The notes beneath the pieces are model-generated. The model was not told the DNA's origin, searched no databases, and was given only the letters and a program-made list of their open reading frames with translations. The translations under genes and the position numbers were made by a program. From the NCBI RefSeq assembly GCF_900102945.1, contig NZ_FNGI01000010.1, forward strand, positions 1 through 64,000: a DNA stretch of 64,000 nt, in the 5' to 3' direction. Shown here piece after piece: positions 25,948 to 34,907 of this stretch (within the stretch, counting starts at the first letter, position 1; the number at the start of each line of letters is the position of its first letter). Source of the DNA: Modicisalibacter muralis. GTDB taxonomy: Bacteria > Pseudomonadota > Gammaproteobacteria > Pseudomonadales > Halomonadaceae.

Positions 25948-26472
25948 TCACGCGTTGGGATCGCGATAATCGATGGCCGTGACGATGTAAGTAGTTTCGC
26001 CGCCCGGCGCAGCGACCGTGACGTCGTCGTCCAGCCCCTTGCCGAGCAGGGCACGTGCCAGTGGCGCATCGACGCTGATCCAGTGACGCTGCGTATCGGT
26101 TTCGTCGTGGCCGACGATGCGGATGGCCAACTCATCGCCGCTATCGTCTTCCAGCGTCACGAAGGCGCCGAAGTAGATGCGCTCGGTATCCGCCGGCAGG
26201 CGATCGACGACCTGCAACTCGTCGAGCCGCTTGCCGAGATAGCGGATACGCGCGATCACCCGGTTGAGTTCCTTCTTGTTATAGGTGTAATCGGCGTTCT
26301 CGCTGCGATCGCCGAGTGCCGCGGCTTCGCCGACCTTAGCCGAAAGTTCGGGGCGTCGCACCCGCGAGAGATGTTCGTGGATACCCTTGAGCCGCGCATA
26401 GCCTTGCGGCGTGATCAGATGGCTCTTCTTTTCCTGGCGCGGATCCTTGGCGGGATCGCGCCAGCGCGTCAT
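25948..26472 (-). CDS. greB: Transcription elongation factor GreB
   Basis: A 174-residue GreA/GreB protein: an N-terminal coiled coil with the acidic tip (EAAALGDRSENADYTYNKKE) and a C-terminal FKBP-like domain ending in a typical Gre fold. It rescues backtracked RNA polymerase by stimulating transcript cleavage. The basic N-terminal start MTRWRDPAKD at 26472 has AGGA six bases upstream; upstream in-frame ATGs exist but lack a ribosome site. The PAKD/EKKSHLITPQGYARL start is GreB-like rather than GreA-like. Confidence 0.9.
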   Translation of the reverse strand: MTRWRDPAKDPRQEKKSHLITPQGYARLKGIHEHLSRVRRPELSAKVGEAAALGDRSENADYTYNKKELNRVIARIRYLGKRLDELQVVDRLPADTERIYFGAFVTLEDDSGDELAIRIVGHDETDTQRHWISVDAPLARALLGKGLDDDVTVAAPGGETTYIVTAIDYRDPNA

Positions 26473-26584
26473 GTTGCGTCCTTTCATGGTGGGTCCATAC
26501 AAAGTGTGAATGGCAAATAATTCAAACGTTCGTTACATTTTAGGCTGCTGGATTGACAATCATAACGCACACCAAGGAGCCACC

Positions 26585-27226
26585 ATGCCGATACCTCGCC
26601 GTCTGCTGCAAGCCAGCGTCCTGGGTTTAGCCCTGTTGCTGGTCGTGCCGAACGTTCTGGCCCAGGCAAGCGAGCTGTTCTCGCTCAAGAATCGTTGGGA
26701 GCATGTCACCACGCATAATTCTCCCGATGACCAGGTCGATACGCTCAAGGCGTTGGCCGGCGAGGCCGAGGCTCTCTCGCAGCAATACCCCGACAATGCC
26801 GATGTGTTGACCTGGCAAGGCATCATACTGGCCTCGCTGGCTAGTGCCGAGGGCGGTTTGGGCGCGCTGGGGCCGGCCAAGGAGGCGCGCGCCGCGCTCG
26901 AACGCGCCATCGAGATCGATCCTCGCGGCAGCAATGCCTCGGCGTATGTCACCCTGGGCGCGCTTTATGCTCGCGCTCCCGGCTGGCCTATCGCCTTCGG
27001 TGATAGCGAAACCGCCGAGGCGATGTTCCAGAAGGCCCTGGAAATTCGCCCGCAGGGCATCGATGTCAATTACTACTACGCTTCGTTTCTGGCCGAAGAG
27101 GGGCGCACTGAACAGGCCATCGAGCATGCGCGCCGCGCCGTGAAAGGCCAAGTTCGCGAGGGCCGCGAGGATTCCGACGAGGCGCGCCGTGAGGATGCCC
27201 GGGCACTGCTCGAATCGCTCGAGTAG
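26585..27226 (+). CDS. Secreted/periplasmic tetratricopeptide-repeat protein
   Basis: 213 residues with a signal peptide (cleavage after VLAQA) and two or more TPR-like helical repeats (ARAALERAIEIDPRG, AEAMFQKALEIRPQG, AIEHARRAV). The start at 26585 follows AAGGAG. TPR units suggest protein-protein binding in the periplasm. I do not recognise a specific function. It is divergent from greB with about 110 bases between starts and is followed 131 bases later by nudF. Confidence 0.7.
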   Translation: MPIPRRLLQASVLGLALLLVVPNVLAQASELFSLKNRWEHVTTHNSPDDQVDTLKALAGEAEALSQQYPDNADVLTWQGIILASLASAEGGLGALGPAKEARAALERAIEIDPRGSNASAYVTLGALYARAPGWPIAFGDSETAEAMFQKALEIRPQGIDVNYYYASFLAEEGRTEQAIEHARRAVKGQVREGREDSDEARREDARALLESLE

Positions 27227-27357
27227 CGTTCCCATGGACCAAACACGGCTGCCAATGTCTCGGTCGTGGTTGGAATCGGCGGGGTGGGTCAGGATAATGG
27301 AGCGCACTGTGCCGTTCACGGGTGCGCTTCAAGTGCCCTACCGCCGATGGAGGCCGC

Positions 27358-27987
27358 ATGGCCGAAGAGAAATCGCTGGATAGCCCGCGCTTCGCCGCTG
27401 CCGATGTCGAGCGGGTGAGCGTCGATAGCCTGCATCAGGGCTTTTTCAGCCTCGAGCAGCGTCACCTGCGCCATCGCCTGTTTGAGGGGGGTTGGAGCGC
27501 GACGATAACGCGCGAGGTACATGTTCGCCGCGACGCCGTGGGGGTATTGCTCTACGATATTGAACGCGACAGTGTGGTATTGGTGGAACAGTTTCGTGCC
27601 GGCGCACTGGACGACCCGTTAAGCCCATGGAAGCTGGAGCCGGTGGCCGGTTTGATCGAGTCCGGTGAAGATCCCGCCGATGTCGCACGTCGCGAGGCCA
27701 TCGAAGAGGCCGGTTGCGAGATACAGGAGCTGATCGAGCTGCATACCTACTATCCCAGCCCTGGGGCGTGCAGCGAGAAAGTCACGATGTTCTGCGGCCT
27801 GGTCGATTGCCGAGCGTTGGGTGGCGTGCATGGCCTTGCAGAAGAAAACGAAGATATCCTGGTGCATGTGCTACCGTTTGCACGAGCCTGGGAACTCCTC
27901 GATGCCGGGCGACTCGACAACGCCATGTGCCTGATCGCCTTTTATTGGCTGGCACGCGAGCGGGCTTCATTGCGAGCAAGGAGGTAA
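27358..27987 (+). CDS. nudF: ADP-ribose pyrophosphatase NudF
   Basis: A 209-residue Nudix hydrolase. The Nudix box runs from GLIESGEDPADVAR into REAIEEAGCEI, matching GX5EX7REUXEEXGU. It splits ADP-ribose into AMP and ribose-5-phosphate. The N-terminal part with VHVRRDAVGVLLYD and EQFRAGA is ADPRase-like. The start at 27358 has TGGAGG at 27348-27353. The gene order nudF-yqiB-cpdA matches Escherichia coli and Pseudomonas, and its stop is embedded in the yqiB ribosome site. Confidence 0.92.
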   Translation: MAEEKSLDSPRFAAADVERVSVDSLHQGFFSLEQRHLRHRLFEGGWSATITREVHVRRDAVGVLLYDIERDSVVLVEQFRAGALDDPLSPWKLEPVAGLIESGEDPADVARREAIEEAGCEIQELIELHTYYPSPGACSEKVTMFCGLVDCRALGGVHGLAEENEDILVHVLPFARAWELLDAGRLDNAMCLIAFYWLARERASLRARR

Positions 27988-27991
27988 ACCG

Positions 27992-28438
27992 ATGCCCAGA
28001 ACCGCCTATGTCACCGATCTCAGGACGCTGCAGGGGGAATGCACGGTAAATTACCTGCGCATGACCCGCCTGCTCGGCGACTTGGGTGCCGGGGATGTGC
28101 GCGAAGTGCCGCTGGCCAGTCGTTCCGGCCGGTTTGGCACACTGTGGCTGGAGGTTGCCGAGCACGCGCCGTACACCACCATCGTGCGAGTGGCGCAGAG
28201 CGGCGTGCTGGACGGCATCGTCGAGTCGCCACGCATGACGGTGCATCTCTACCACGATGTGCGCATGGCCGAAGTCACCGATTTTCAGCGTCAGCGCCAC
28301 TTCAGTGGGCGTTATCGCTATCCCAACCCGCGCATGCACCAACCCGACGAGAAACTTCAGCTCAACCGTTTTCTCGGTGAATGGCTGGATCATGGGCTTG
28401 CCCATGGACATGCCGTCGATCTTTCGGAATTGCGTTGA
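27992..28438 (+). CDS. yqiB: DUF1249 family protein YqiB
   Basis: 148 residues of the DUF1249 family (YVTDLRTLQGECTVNYLRM, TVHLYHDVRMAEVTDFQ, NRFLGEWLDHGLAHG). Its biochemical function is not known to me. A strong AAGGAGG (27978-27984) overlaps the end of nudF, and its stop overlaps the cpdA start (TGATG), so all three genes are translationally linked. This conserved linkage is the main information on its role. Confidence 0.85.
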   Translation: MPRTAYVTDLRTLQGECTVNYLRMTRLLGDLGAGDVREVPLASRSGRFGTLWLEVAEHAPYTTIVRVAQSGVLDGIVESPRMTVHLYHDVRMAEVTDFQRQRHFSGRYRYPNPRMHQPDEKLQLNRFLGEWLDHGLAHGHAVDLSELR

Positions 28439-29160
28439 TGCGGTTGATTCAAATCACCGATTGTCACCTGCTTGCCGATCCCGAGGCGCGTTCGCGCAAG
28501 GGTTTTCCACTGCGTCAGTTGCAAGCCGTACTCGAGAGTGCGAAGTCGTTACGTCCCGATATACTGCTGGTCAGCGGTGACATCAGCCAGGACGAAACGC
28601 CGGCCTCCTACCGGCATGCCGCAGCGGCTTTCAGTTCGCTCGACTGCCCATGGTTCTGGCTCCCCGGCAATCATGACCACCCGCGGCTGATGGTCGAGCA
28701 GCACGAGATCCATAACGAGGTGGATCTTGGCCAGTGGCGTCTGTTGATGCTCGATTCGCGGCTCAGCGGGCAGGCGCATGGCGAGCTGGGACAGGCTCAG
28801 CTTCAGGCGCTGGCGCTGAGGCTGGAAGACGACGACCGACCGACCTTGCTGGCCATGCACCATCCACCGCTGGAGATCGGCTCGGCATGGATGGACGCCA
28901 TCGGCCTCGGCGACCGCGAGGCGCTGTGGCAGACATTGGCCGCCTATGCCCAGGTCCGCGCGATTTTCTGCGGCCATATTCATCAAGCCTTCGCCAAGCA
29001 GTACGGCGAAGTCGCCGTCTATGGCTGCCCGGCCACCACCGATCAGTTTCTCGCCGGTTCGGCGTCTTTCGCCATCGATGAAGCCTCGCGCCCAGGCTTT
29101 CGTGTCATCGACCTTGAAGGAGAAACTCTGACGACCTGGGTAGAGCGCATCGACATCTGA
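28438..29160 (+). CDS. cpdA: 3',5'-cyclic-AMP phosphodiesterase CpdA
   Basis: A 240-residue class III cyclic nucleotide phosphodiesterase (calcineurin-like). All metal motifs are visible: ITDCHLLAD (D-x-H), VSGDISQ, LPGNHDHP, AMHHPPL and CGHIHQAF. It hydrolyses cAMP and so tunes CRP signalling. The start overlaps the yqiB stop. In many gammaproteobacteria cpdA is followed by yqiA-parE; here cysDN, a RIO kinase, cmoAB and pgi intervene. Confidence 0.92.
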   Translation: MRLIQITDCHLLADPEARSRKGFPLRQLQAVLESAKSLRPDILLVSGDISQDETPASYRHAAAAFSSLDCPWFWLPGNHDHPRLMVEQHEIHNEVDLGQWRLLMLDSRLSGQAHGELGQAQLQALALRLEDDDRPTLLAMHHPPLEIGSAWMDAIGLGDREALWQTLAAYAQVRAIFCGHIHQAFAKQYGEVAVYGCPATTDQFLAGSASFAIDEASRPGFRVIDLEGETLTTWVERIDI

Positions 29161-29305
29161 GTATTTCACGGCTTGATTATAGCTTTTAATGCTTAAAGGA
29201 TGGCTCTTAATTCTTTGACGTTATTGTGGCTAAGTCGGTAACGTGCCCTCATAACCCGTTCTGCGCGCCGCACGCGCCATCGTTATGAGAGGTTGCCAAG
29301 CCGCG
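29161..29305 (+). promoter_or_regulatory. Upstream region of cysD, probable promoter area
   Basis: A 145-base A/T-rich leader before the sulfate activation genes, in strong contrast to the GC-rich coding DNA around it. A TTGACG occurs at 29215-29220, with no convincing -10 at 17 bases. CysB-type control is expected for cysDN, but I cannot define a site. Confidence 0.3.
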
Positions 29306-30217
29306 ATGCTTTCTCCCGAACGTCAGACTCACCTCAAACAGCTCGAAGCGGAATCGATCCACATCATCCGCGAAGTCGCCGCCGAGTTCCGCAACCCGGT
29401 GATGATGTACTCCATCGGCAAGGACTCCTCGGTGATGCTGCACCTGGCGCGCAAGGCGTTCTACCCCGGCACGCCGCCGTTCCCGCTGATGCACGTCAAC
29501 ACCACCTGGAAGTTCCGCGAGATGATCGCCTTTCGCGACAAGATGGCCGCGCAGACCGGCATGCAGCTGATCGAGCACATCAACGAGGAAGGCCGCGCGG
29601 CGGGCATCAACCCGTTCGATCACGGCAGCAGCAAGTACACCGACATCATGAAGACCCAGGCGCTCAAGCAGGCGCTCGACCAGCACGGCTTCGACGCCGC
29701 CTTCGGTGGTGCCCGGCGCGACGAGGAAGCCTCGCGCGCCAAGGAACGCGTCTACTCGTTCCGCGACAAGTACCACCGCTGGGACCCCAAGAACCAGCGC
29801 CCCGAGCTGTGGAACGTCTACAACGCCAAGGTCGACAAGGGTGAATCGATCCGGGTGTTCCCGCTCTCCAACTGGACCGAGCTGGATATCTGGCAATACA
29901 TCTACCTCGAATCGATCCCCATCGTGCCGCTGTACTACGCCGCGCCGCGCCCGGTGGTCGAGCGCGACGGCATGTTGATCATGGTCGACGACGAGCGCCT
30001 GCCGCTCGAGCCCGGTGAAGTTCCCGAGGAAAAATGGGTGCGCTTCCGCACCCTTGGTTGCTACCCGCTGACCGGCGCGGTGGAGTCCAAGGCCGCCACC
30101 CTGCCCGAGATCATCCAGGAGATGCTGCTCACCCGCACCTCGGAGCGCAGCGGGCGCGCCATCGACCACGACCAGGCCGGTTCGATGGAACGCAAAAAGA
30201 GGGAAGGGTACTTCTGA
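29306..30217 (+). CDS. cysD: Sulfate adenylyltransferase subunit 2 (CysD)
   Basis: A 303-residue ATP sulfurylase small subunit of the PAPS-reductase-like ATP-pyrophosphatase family. [40 protein letters not shown] (PP-motif) and [20 protein letters not shown] are classic. It forms APS from ATP and sulfate with the CysN GTPase. The ATG at 29306 fits the family N-terminus; an ATG at 29285 adds seven residues. Codons are strongly G/C-ending, like cysN, suggesting high expression. The stop lies inside a 9-bp hairpin stem. Confidence 0.93.
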   Translation: MLSPERQTHLKQLEAESIHIIREVAAEFRNPVMMYSIGKDSSVMLHLARKAFYPGTPPFPLMHVNTTWKFREMIAFRDKMAAQTGMQLIEHINEEGRAAGINPFDHGSSKYTDIMKTQALKQALDQHGFDAAFGGARRDEEASRAKERVYSFRDKYHRWDPKNQRPELWNVYNAKVDKGESIRVFPLSNWTELDIWQYIYLESIPIVPLYYAAPRPVVERDGMLIMVDDERLPLEPGEVPEEKWVRFRTLGCYPLTGAVESKAATLPEIIQEMLLTRTSERSGRAIDHDQAGSMERKKREGYF

Positions 30218-30232
30218 GCCGAAGGCTCAGAA
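30212..30232. repeat. Hairpin TTCTGAGCC-GAA-GGCTCAGAA over the cysD stop codon
   Basis: A perfect 9-bp stem with a GAA loop in which the cysD TGA sits. Stems with three-base loops flanked by GAAG-type purine runs recur after parE, parC and orn, so this may be a relative of that dispersed family. Confidence 0.6.
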
Positions 30233-30265
30233 GGCCCGAAGAGAGAGGTCGGCAGAGGTAATACA

Positions 30266-30322
30266 GTGGACTTCGAGAAGCTCGATGTATGGAAACGCTC
30301 GGCATGTTTATTCGTTCAGCTA
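30266..30322 (+). pseudogene. N-terminal remnant of a four-helix-bundle (23S rRNA intervening-sequence-type) protein gene
   Basis: From a GTG at 30266, preceded by AGAGG (30254-30258), the translation begins VDFEKLDVWKRSACLFVQL. This is the typical opening of the four-helix-bundle S23/IVP-like protein family, which normally runs to about 120 residues. After about 19 codons the similarity stops; the frame continues into a pyrimidine-rich stretch that reads into cysN. There is no room for a full gene, so this is a relic. Such genes are often found as isolated insertions between housekeeping genes. Confidence 0.6.
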
Positions 30323-30396
30323 ACTATTAGAACTAGGCAGGTAGGGGTGGCTTTTCTTCCCCCTTCTTTCTTCTTTCTTCCGTCTAAGGGTTCCCC

Positions 30397-31857
30397 ATGT
30401 CACACCAATCCGATCTGATCGCCGACGACATCGAAAGCTATCTGCAAGCGCATGAGCAAAAGGACCTGCTGCGCTTCATCACCTGCGGCAGCGTCGACGA
30501 CGGCAAGTCGACGCTGATCGGGCGCTTGCTGCACGACTCCAAGATGATCTACGAGGATCAGCTCGCCGCGATCACCCGCGACTCGAAGAAGAGCGGCACC
30601 ACCGGCGACAAGGTCGATCTCGCGCTGCTCGTCGACGGCCTGCAATCCGAACGCGAGCAGGGCATCACCATCGATGTCGCCTATCGCTTCTTCTCCACCG
30701 ACAAGCGCAAGTTCATCATCGCCGACACCCCGGGGCACGAGCAGTACACCCGCAACATGGCCACCGGCGCCTCCACGGCGAGCCTCGCGGTGATCCTGAT
30801 CGACGCCCGCTATGGGGTTCAAACGCAGACGCGACGCCACAGCTTCATCGCCGACCTGCTGGGCATCCAGCACCTGGTGATCGCCGTCAACAAGATGGAC
30901 CTAGTGGACTTCTCGCAGGCGCGCTTCGACGAGATCGTCGCCGAGTATCGTGAGTTCGCCGACAAGCTCCAGGTACGCGATATCCGCTTCGTGCCGCTGT
31001 CGGCACTGGATGGCGACAACGTCGTCAACAAGAGCGACAAGACGCCCTGGTACCAGGTTGATGGAGAACCCGGCCAGGCTAGGCAGGGCCCCGCGCTGCT
31101 CGAACTGCTCGAAAGCGTCGAGGTCGCCTTCGACCAGAACCTCAGCGACCTGCGGCTGCCGGTGCAATACGTCAACCGCCCCAATCTCGACTTTCGCGGC
31201 TACTGCGGCACCCTGGCCGCCGGCATCCTGCGCCCCGGCCAACGAATCAAAGCCTTGCCTTCGAACAAGAGCGCCACGGTCGAGCGCATCGTCACCTTCG
31301 ACGGCGATCTCGAACAGGCCTATCCCGGCCAGGCGATCACCGTCACGCTGGATGAGGAGATCGATATCTCGCGCGGCGACTGGCTGGTCGCCGCCAACGC
31401 CGAGGTGCCACTTTCCAACAGCTTCACCGCCGATATCGTGTGGATGCACGATACCGCGCTGGAAACCGGCAAGCTCTACGATATCAAGCTGGCCACCCGC
31501 GATCTGAGTGGCCAGGTCAGCGCTATCGATTACCAGACCGACGTCAATACGCTCCAGACGCATGCCGCCGACTCGCTCGGGCTCAACGCCATCGGCCGCT
31601 GCCGGCTGGAATTGACGACTCAGGTACCGGTGGACGACTACCGCGTCAGCCCTGGCACCGGCAGCTTTATCGTCATCGACCGGCTGAGTAACGTCACGGT
31701 CGGCGTGGGCATGGTGCGCGGTGTCGCCGAGGGCAATGGCAACGCGGGTGGCGAGCAGGTCGACTGGCAGACCTTCGAGGCCGACCTCAACGCGCTGGTG
31801 CGTAAACACTTTCCGCACTGGGAGGCCAGAGACGTGCGCGAGCTGTTCAAGTCATAG
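30397..31857 (+). CDS. cysN: Sulfate adenylyltransferase subunit 1 (CysN)
   Basis: A 486-residue GTPase subunit of ATP sulfurylase. The G1 motif is [20 protein letters not shown]3 is [17 protein letters not shown] and G4 is NKMDLV, followed by EF-Tu-like domains. There is no fused APS kinase (CysC) domain, so that enzyme must be elsewhere. It lies 179 bases after cysD; that gap carries a hairpin and a gene relic, unusual for a pair normally in tight linkage. A strong hairpin follows. Confidence 0.93.
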   Translation: MSHQSDLIADDIESYLQAHEQKDLLRFITCGSVDDGKSTLIGRLLHDSKMIYEDQLAAITRDSKKSGTTGDKVDLALLVDGLQSEREQGITIDVAYRFFSTDKRKFIIADTPGHEQYTRNMATGASTASLAVILIDARYGVQTQTRRHSFIADLLGIQHLVIAVNKMDLVDFSQARFDEIVAEYREFADKLQVRDIRFVPLSALDGDNVVNKSDKTPWYQVDGEPGQARQGPALLELLESVEVAFDQNLSDLRLPVQYVNRPNLDFRGYCGTLAAGILRPGQRIKALPSNKSATVERIVTFDGDLEQAYPGQAITVTLDEEIDISRGDWLVAANAEVPLSNSFTADIVWMHDTALETGKLYDIKLATRDLSGQVSAIDYQTDVNTLQTHAADSLGLNAIGRCRLELTTQVPVDDYRVSPGTGSFIVIDRLSNVTVGVGMVRGVAEGNGNAGGEQVDWQTFEADLNALVRKHFPHWEARDVRELFKS

Positions 31858-31876
31858 GCTTCATCTTCTCGCTCTC

Positions 31877-31916
31877 AACACCTTCGGCCCGCCAACTGGC
31901 GGGCCGAAGGTGTTTA
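31877..31916 (+). terminator. Strong terminator-like hairpin after cysN
   Basis: A perfect 17-bp stem (31877-31893 with 31898-31914) with loop AACT, followed only by a short T run. It ends the cysDN unit and insulates the RIO kinase gene. Confidence 0.75.
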
Positions 31917-31978
31917 TGACGATCAGCCGACAAGGCGGTATGCTGTGTCACGATATGCCAGGCTAAAACAGAGGTCGA

Positions 31979-32875
31979 ATGAAAGCCCCGAAACGTCTAC
32001 AGCCGCTGATCGATGATGGCTTCATCGATGAGGTGATGCGGCCGCTGATGAGCGGCAAGGAAGCCGCCGTCTATGTCGTAAGAGCCCAGGGTGAGACGCG
32101 TTGCGCCAAGGTCTACAAGGAGGCCAGCAAACGCAGCTTTCACAATCAGGCCGAGTATCAGGAAGGACGCAAGGTGCGCAACAGTCGCCAGGCGCGCGCC
32201 ATGGAAAAGCGCACGCGCTTCGGTCGTCGAGAGCAGGAAGAAGCTTGGCAGAACGCCGAGGTCGACGCGCTCTATCGGTTGGCTTCGGCCGGGGTGCGCG
32301 TGCCTCGGCCGCATGGTTTCATCGATGGCGTATTGCTGATGGATCTGATCGTCGACACTGACGGCGATGCCGCGCCGCGCCTCAACGATGTCGAACTCGA
32401 TGCCAATGAGGCGCGCGACTTCTACCAGGTGATGATCGGCGAGATCGTCAAGATGCTCAGCGCCGGGCTGATCCACGGCGACCTGTCCGAATATAACGTG
32501 CTACTGACGCCCCAGGGGCCGGTGATCATCGACCTGCCTCAGGCCGTGGACGCCGCCGCCAACAACAACGCCGAGCGCATGCTGACACGCGACGTCGACA
32601 ACATGACCCGCTATTTCGGCCGCTTCGCCCCGGAGCTACTGAAGATCGATTACGCCGGCGAAATCTGGTCATTGTTCGAACATGGCAAGCTGCACCCCGA
32701 TGTCGCCCTGACCGGCACCTTCGCGCGCAGTGAACAAAGCGCCGATCTCGCTGCGGTGATGCGCGAGATCGACGCGGCCCAGGACGAGCATCTCGGCCGT
32801 GGCCCCGGCGATGACGAAAACGACGACGATGCCAGCGAGGACGACGCGCCGGGCGGTTGGCGCTCCTCTCGTTGA
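31979..32875 (+). CDS. RIO1-type serine protein kinase
   Basis: A 298-residue atypical kinase of the RIO family. The P-loop-like LMSGKEAAVYVVRA, lysine in CAKVYKEASKRSF, catalytic loop IHGDLSEYNVLL and metal-binding IIDLPQAVD are all intact. Bacterial RIO kinases are widespread in Pseudomonas and Halomonas relatives, but their targets are poorly known. The C-terminal 25 residues are very acidic (GDDENDDDASEDDAPGG). The gene is followed by an inverted-repeat element that separates it from convergent cmoB. Confidence 0.88.
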   Translation: MKAPKRLQPLIDDGFIDEVMRPLMSGKEAAVYVVRAQGETRCAKVYKEASKRSFHNQAEYQEGRKVRNSRQARAMEKRTRFGRREQEEAWQNAEVDALYRLASAGVRVPRPHGFIDGVLLMDLIVDTDGDAAPRLNDVELDANEARDFYQVMIGEIVKMLSAGLIHGDLSEYNVLLTPQGPVIIDLPQAVDAAANNNAERMLTRDVDNMTRYFGRFAPELLKIDYAGEIWSLFEHGKLHPDVALTGTFARSEQSADLAAVMREIDAAQDEHLGRGPGDDENDDDASEDDAPGGWRSSR

Positions 32876-32901
32876 CGATCGCGAATGACATTACGCCTAG
32901 G

Positions 32902-33035
32902 TTTGCACGAAAAGTCGGCGAGCGATGATCAGATAAGGCAAAAATCAGTGAAATGGCGGAGTTTACTGAGGTAAATGAGTACGTTGAACTGATTTTTAAC
33001 GCAGTATGGTCGAGCGCAGACAGTTTTCGGACAAA
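32902..33035. repeat. Dispersed inverted-repeat element, copy 1 (MITE-like), between convergent genes
   Basis: Two 48-base arms of equal length flank a 38-base centre. The outer 12 bases match at 10 positions (TTTGCACGAAAA versus TTTGTCCGAAAA) and the inner 10 are identical (AAAAATCAGT). The centre contains TTTAC-TGAG-GTAAA. The whole sequence aligns by eye with the reverse complement of 49588-49727. It ends two bases before the cmoB stop codon. No transposase is encoded. Confidence 0.7.
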
Positions 33036-33037
33036 GC

Positions 33038-34027
33038 TCAGGGCTTGCGCGCCACGATCATCGCCCGGCGTGGCGCTGGATGACCCTCGATGGTGCGTGA
33101 GCGATCCCTGGGGTCGAGAAAGTCGGCCAGCGACTGGAAGGTCATCCACTCGGTGGCGCGTTGTTCATCGAGTGTCGTCGTAGCTTCGTCGATGACACGC
33201 ATGTCGCTGAAGCCGCAGCGCTCGAGCCAGTGGCTCAAGGCGCTGGACGAGGGCATGAAGTAGACGTTGGGCATGCTGGCGTAGCGCTCGCCGGGCATGA
33301 ACACGCTGCTGGCGTCGCCCTCCACCACCAGCGTTTCCAGCACCAGTTCGCCGCCGGGGCGCAGGGTATCCTTCAATTGCAGCAGGTGATCGAGCGGCGA
33401 GGGCCGATGGTAGAGCACGCCCATCGAGAATACCGTATCGAAGGCTTCGAGCCGCTCGGGCACGTCTTCGATGCCCACCGGCAGAAAATGCGTGCGCCCG
33501 CCATCGGCGTCGCCGATGAAATGCCGCACCGCCTGGAACTGGTAATAGAAACGTGGCGAAGGGTCGATGACCAATACGAAATCGGCGCCGGCGCCGGCCA
33601 TGCGCCAGGCGTGATAACCGCTACCGCCGCCCACGTCGAGAACCCGTCGACCAGCCAACGGTGACAGGTGCGGCGCTATGCGCTGCCATTTCCAATCCGA
33701 GCGCCATTCGCAGTCGATCTCGATACCACCGAGCGAGAAGGGCCCCTTGCGCCACGGTGAGAGCTTCTTGAGCAGGTTCTCGGCCTGGCGTCGCTGGGCA
33801 TCGGTGAGCGTCACCTCGACAGTCACGCTGTCGCGATCGAGATGCGCGACGCGATCGAAGGGCAGTCGAGGCAACTTGGCCACCGCTTTCTCCCAGGCGG
33901 GTAGATCGCCGTAACGCTTGCGATCGAGCCCGCACGCGAGCTGTTCGGGGAGCCGTGCCAACCAGCGCGTCAGCCCTTGTTCGACGAAGGCGTGGTAGAG
34001 CGCCTGGTGCGGGTTGGGAAGAGGCAA
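33038..34027 (-). CDS. cmoB: tRNA U34 carboxymethyltransferase CmoB
   Basis: A 329-residue SAM-type enzyme that transfers the carboxymethyl group of carboxy-SAM to 5-hydroxyuridine at tRNA position 34. Motifs: KKLSPWRKGPFSLGGIEID, CEWRSDWKWQRIAPH, RRVLDVGGGSGYHAWRMAG, TVFSMGVLYHRPSPLDHL and the C-terminal TIEGHPAPRRAM. It starts 12 bases after cmoA, as in the usual cmoAB operon. Confidence 0.94.
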   Translation of the reverse strand: MPLPNPHQALYHAFVEQGLTRWLARLPEQLACGLDRKRYGDLPAWEKAVAKLPRLPFDRVAHLDRDSVTVEVTLTDAQRRQAENLLKKLSPWRKGPFSLGGIEIDCEWRSDWKWQRIAPHLSPLAGRRVLDVGGGSGYHAWRMAGAGADFVLVIDPSPRFYYQFQAVRHFIGDADGGRTHFLPVGIEDVPERLEAFDTVFSMGVLYHRPSPLDHLLQLKDTLRPGGELVLETLVVEGDASSVFMPGERYASMPNVYFMPSSSALSHWLERCGFSDMRVIDEATTTLDEQRATEWMTFQSLADFLDPRDRSRTIEGHPAPRRAMIVARKP

Positions 34028-34039
34028 GAAGTGGCTTCC

Positions 34040-34780
34040 TTAATCCTTGAAGGCGATCATCGAGGCGAAATTGAGGTACTGAAACCAGGTCGTCACCCGC
34101 GAGAAACCGGCGCGCGATAGCCGCGCATGATGGGCCTCGAGGGTATCGGGCACCAGCACGTTTTCCAGCGCGGTGCGCTTCTGGCTGATTTCCATGTCGC
34201 TGTAGCCGTTGGCGCGCTTGAAATCGTGATAGCGCTCGACCAGCCAGGCGTTTTCCTGCTCGTCGGCGGCGACGATCTTTTCCGACAGCACCAGCACGCC
34301 GCCGGGCTCCAGCGCAGCGAACAGCTTGTCGATCAGCGCCTCGCGGTCGCCGGGCGCCAGGAACTGCAGGGTGAAATTGAGCACGATCATGCTCGCCGGG
34401 CGATAGTCCAGATGGCGGATATCGCATTCGACGATTTCGATGCGATGCTCGGGGCATTCATCAGAGAAGGTGGCGCGGGCGCGTTCGACCATCGCCGGCG
34501 ACAGGTCGACACCGGTCAGCGTGAAGGCATCCGGCGCCAGGCGCCCGGCCAGCGCCAGGCCCACCGCGCCGAGTGAGCAACCCAAGTCGTAGACATGCCC
34601 GCCATGGCGCAGGTGACGTGCCGCAATCTCCCCGAGCATGCCGAGTATCTGACCATAGCCGGGTACCGAGCGGCGGATCATGTCGGGAAAGCAGGCCACC
34701 ACACGCTCGTCGAAGGAAAACGACGCGACCCGGTCGAGGGGTGTCGTAAAGATCGCGTCACGGTAAGATGCATCGGTCAT
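34040..34780 (-). CDS. cmoA: Carboxy-S-adenosyl-L-methionine synthase CmoA
   Basis: A 246-residue SAM-dependent protein that makes carboxy-SAM from SAM and prephenate. Motifs: FSFDERVVACFPDMIRRSVP, GGHVYDLGCSLGAVGLAL and VVLNFTLQFL-like (MIVLNFTLQFLAPGDRE). It is the first gene of the cmoAB unit and is divergent from pgi with a 127-base gap. Together with cmoM (24148) it completes the cmo5U/mcmo5U branch. Confidence 0.94.
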   Translation of the reverse strand: MTDASYRDAIFTTPLDRVASFSFDERVVACFPDMIRRSVPGYGQILGMLGEIAARHLRHGGHVYDLGCSLGAVGLALAGRLAPDAFTLTGVDLSPAMVERARATFSDECPEHRIEIVECDIRHLDYRPASMIVLNFTLQFLAPGDREALIDKLFAALEPGGVLVLSEKIVAADEQENAWLVERYHDFKRANGYSDMEISQKRTALENVLVPDTLEAHHARLSRAGFSRVTTWFQYLNFASMIAFKD

Positions 34781-34907
34781 GGAAATTTACGTCAAATGAG
34801 AGTGGGTGCCGTATAACGACTGTATTTTACGCATCGCCTTTCCGGCTTGCACCCATCAACCGAGCATCGAGAGCCGCTCGATCAAGACGCGAGGCTCAAG
34901 GAGAGAA

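Noticed and set aside
26553-26558. TTGACA upstream of the TPR protein as a promoter
   Set aside because: A -10 at the usual distance would fall inside the ribosome binding site and start codon.
29249-30169. Long open frame antisense to cysD (306 codons)
   Set aside because: It lies opposite a clearly coding GC-rich gene, has low-complexity composition and no recognisable domain; it is a by-product of codon bias in cysD.
30901-31818. Antisense open frame to cysN as a gene
   Set aside because: A mirror of G/C-ending codons in cysN; no ribosome site or similarity.
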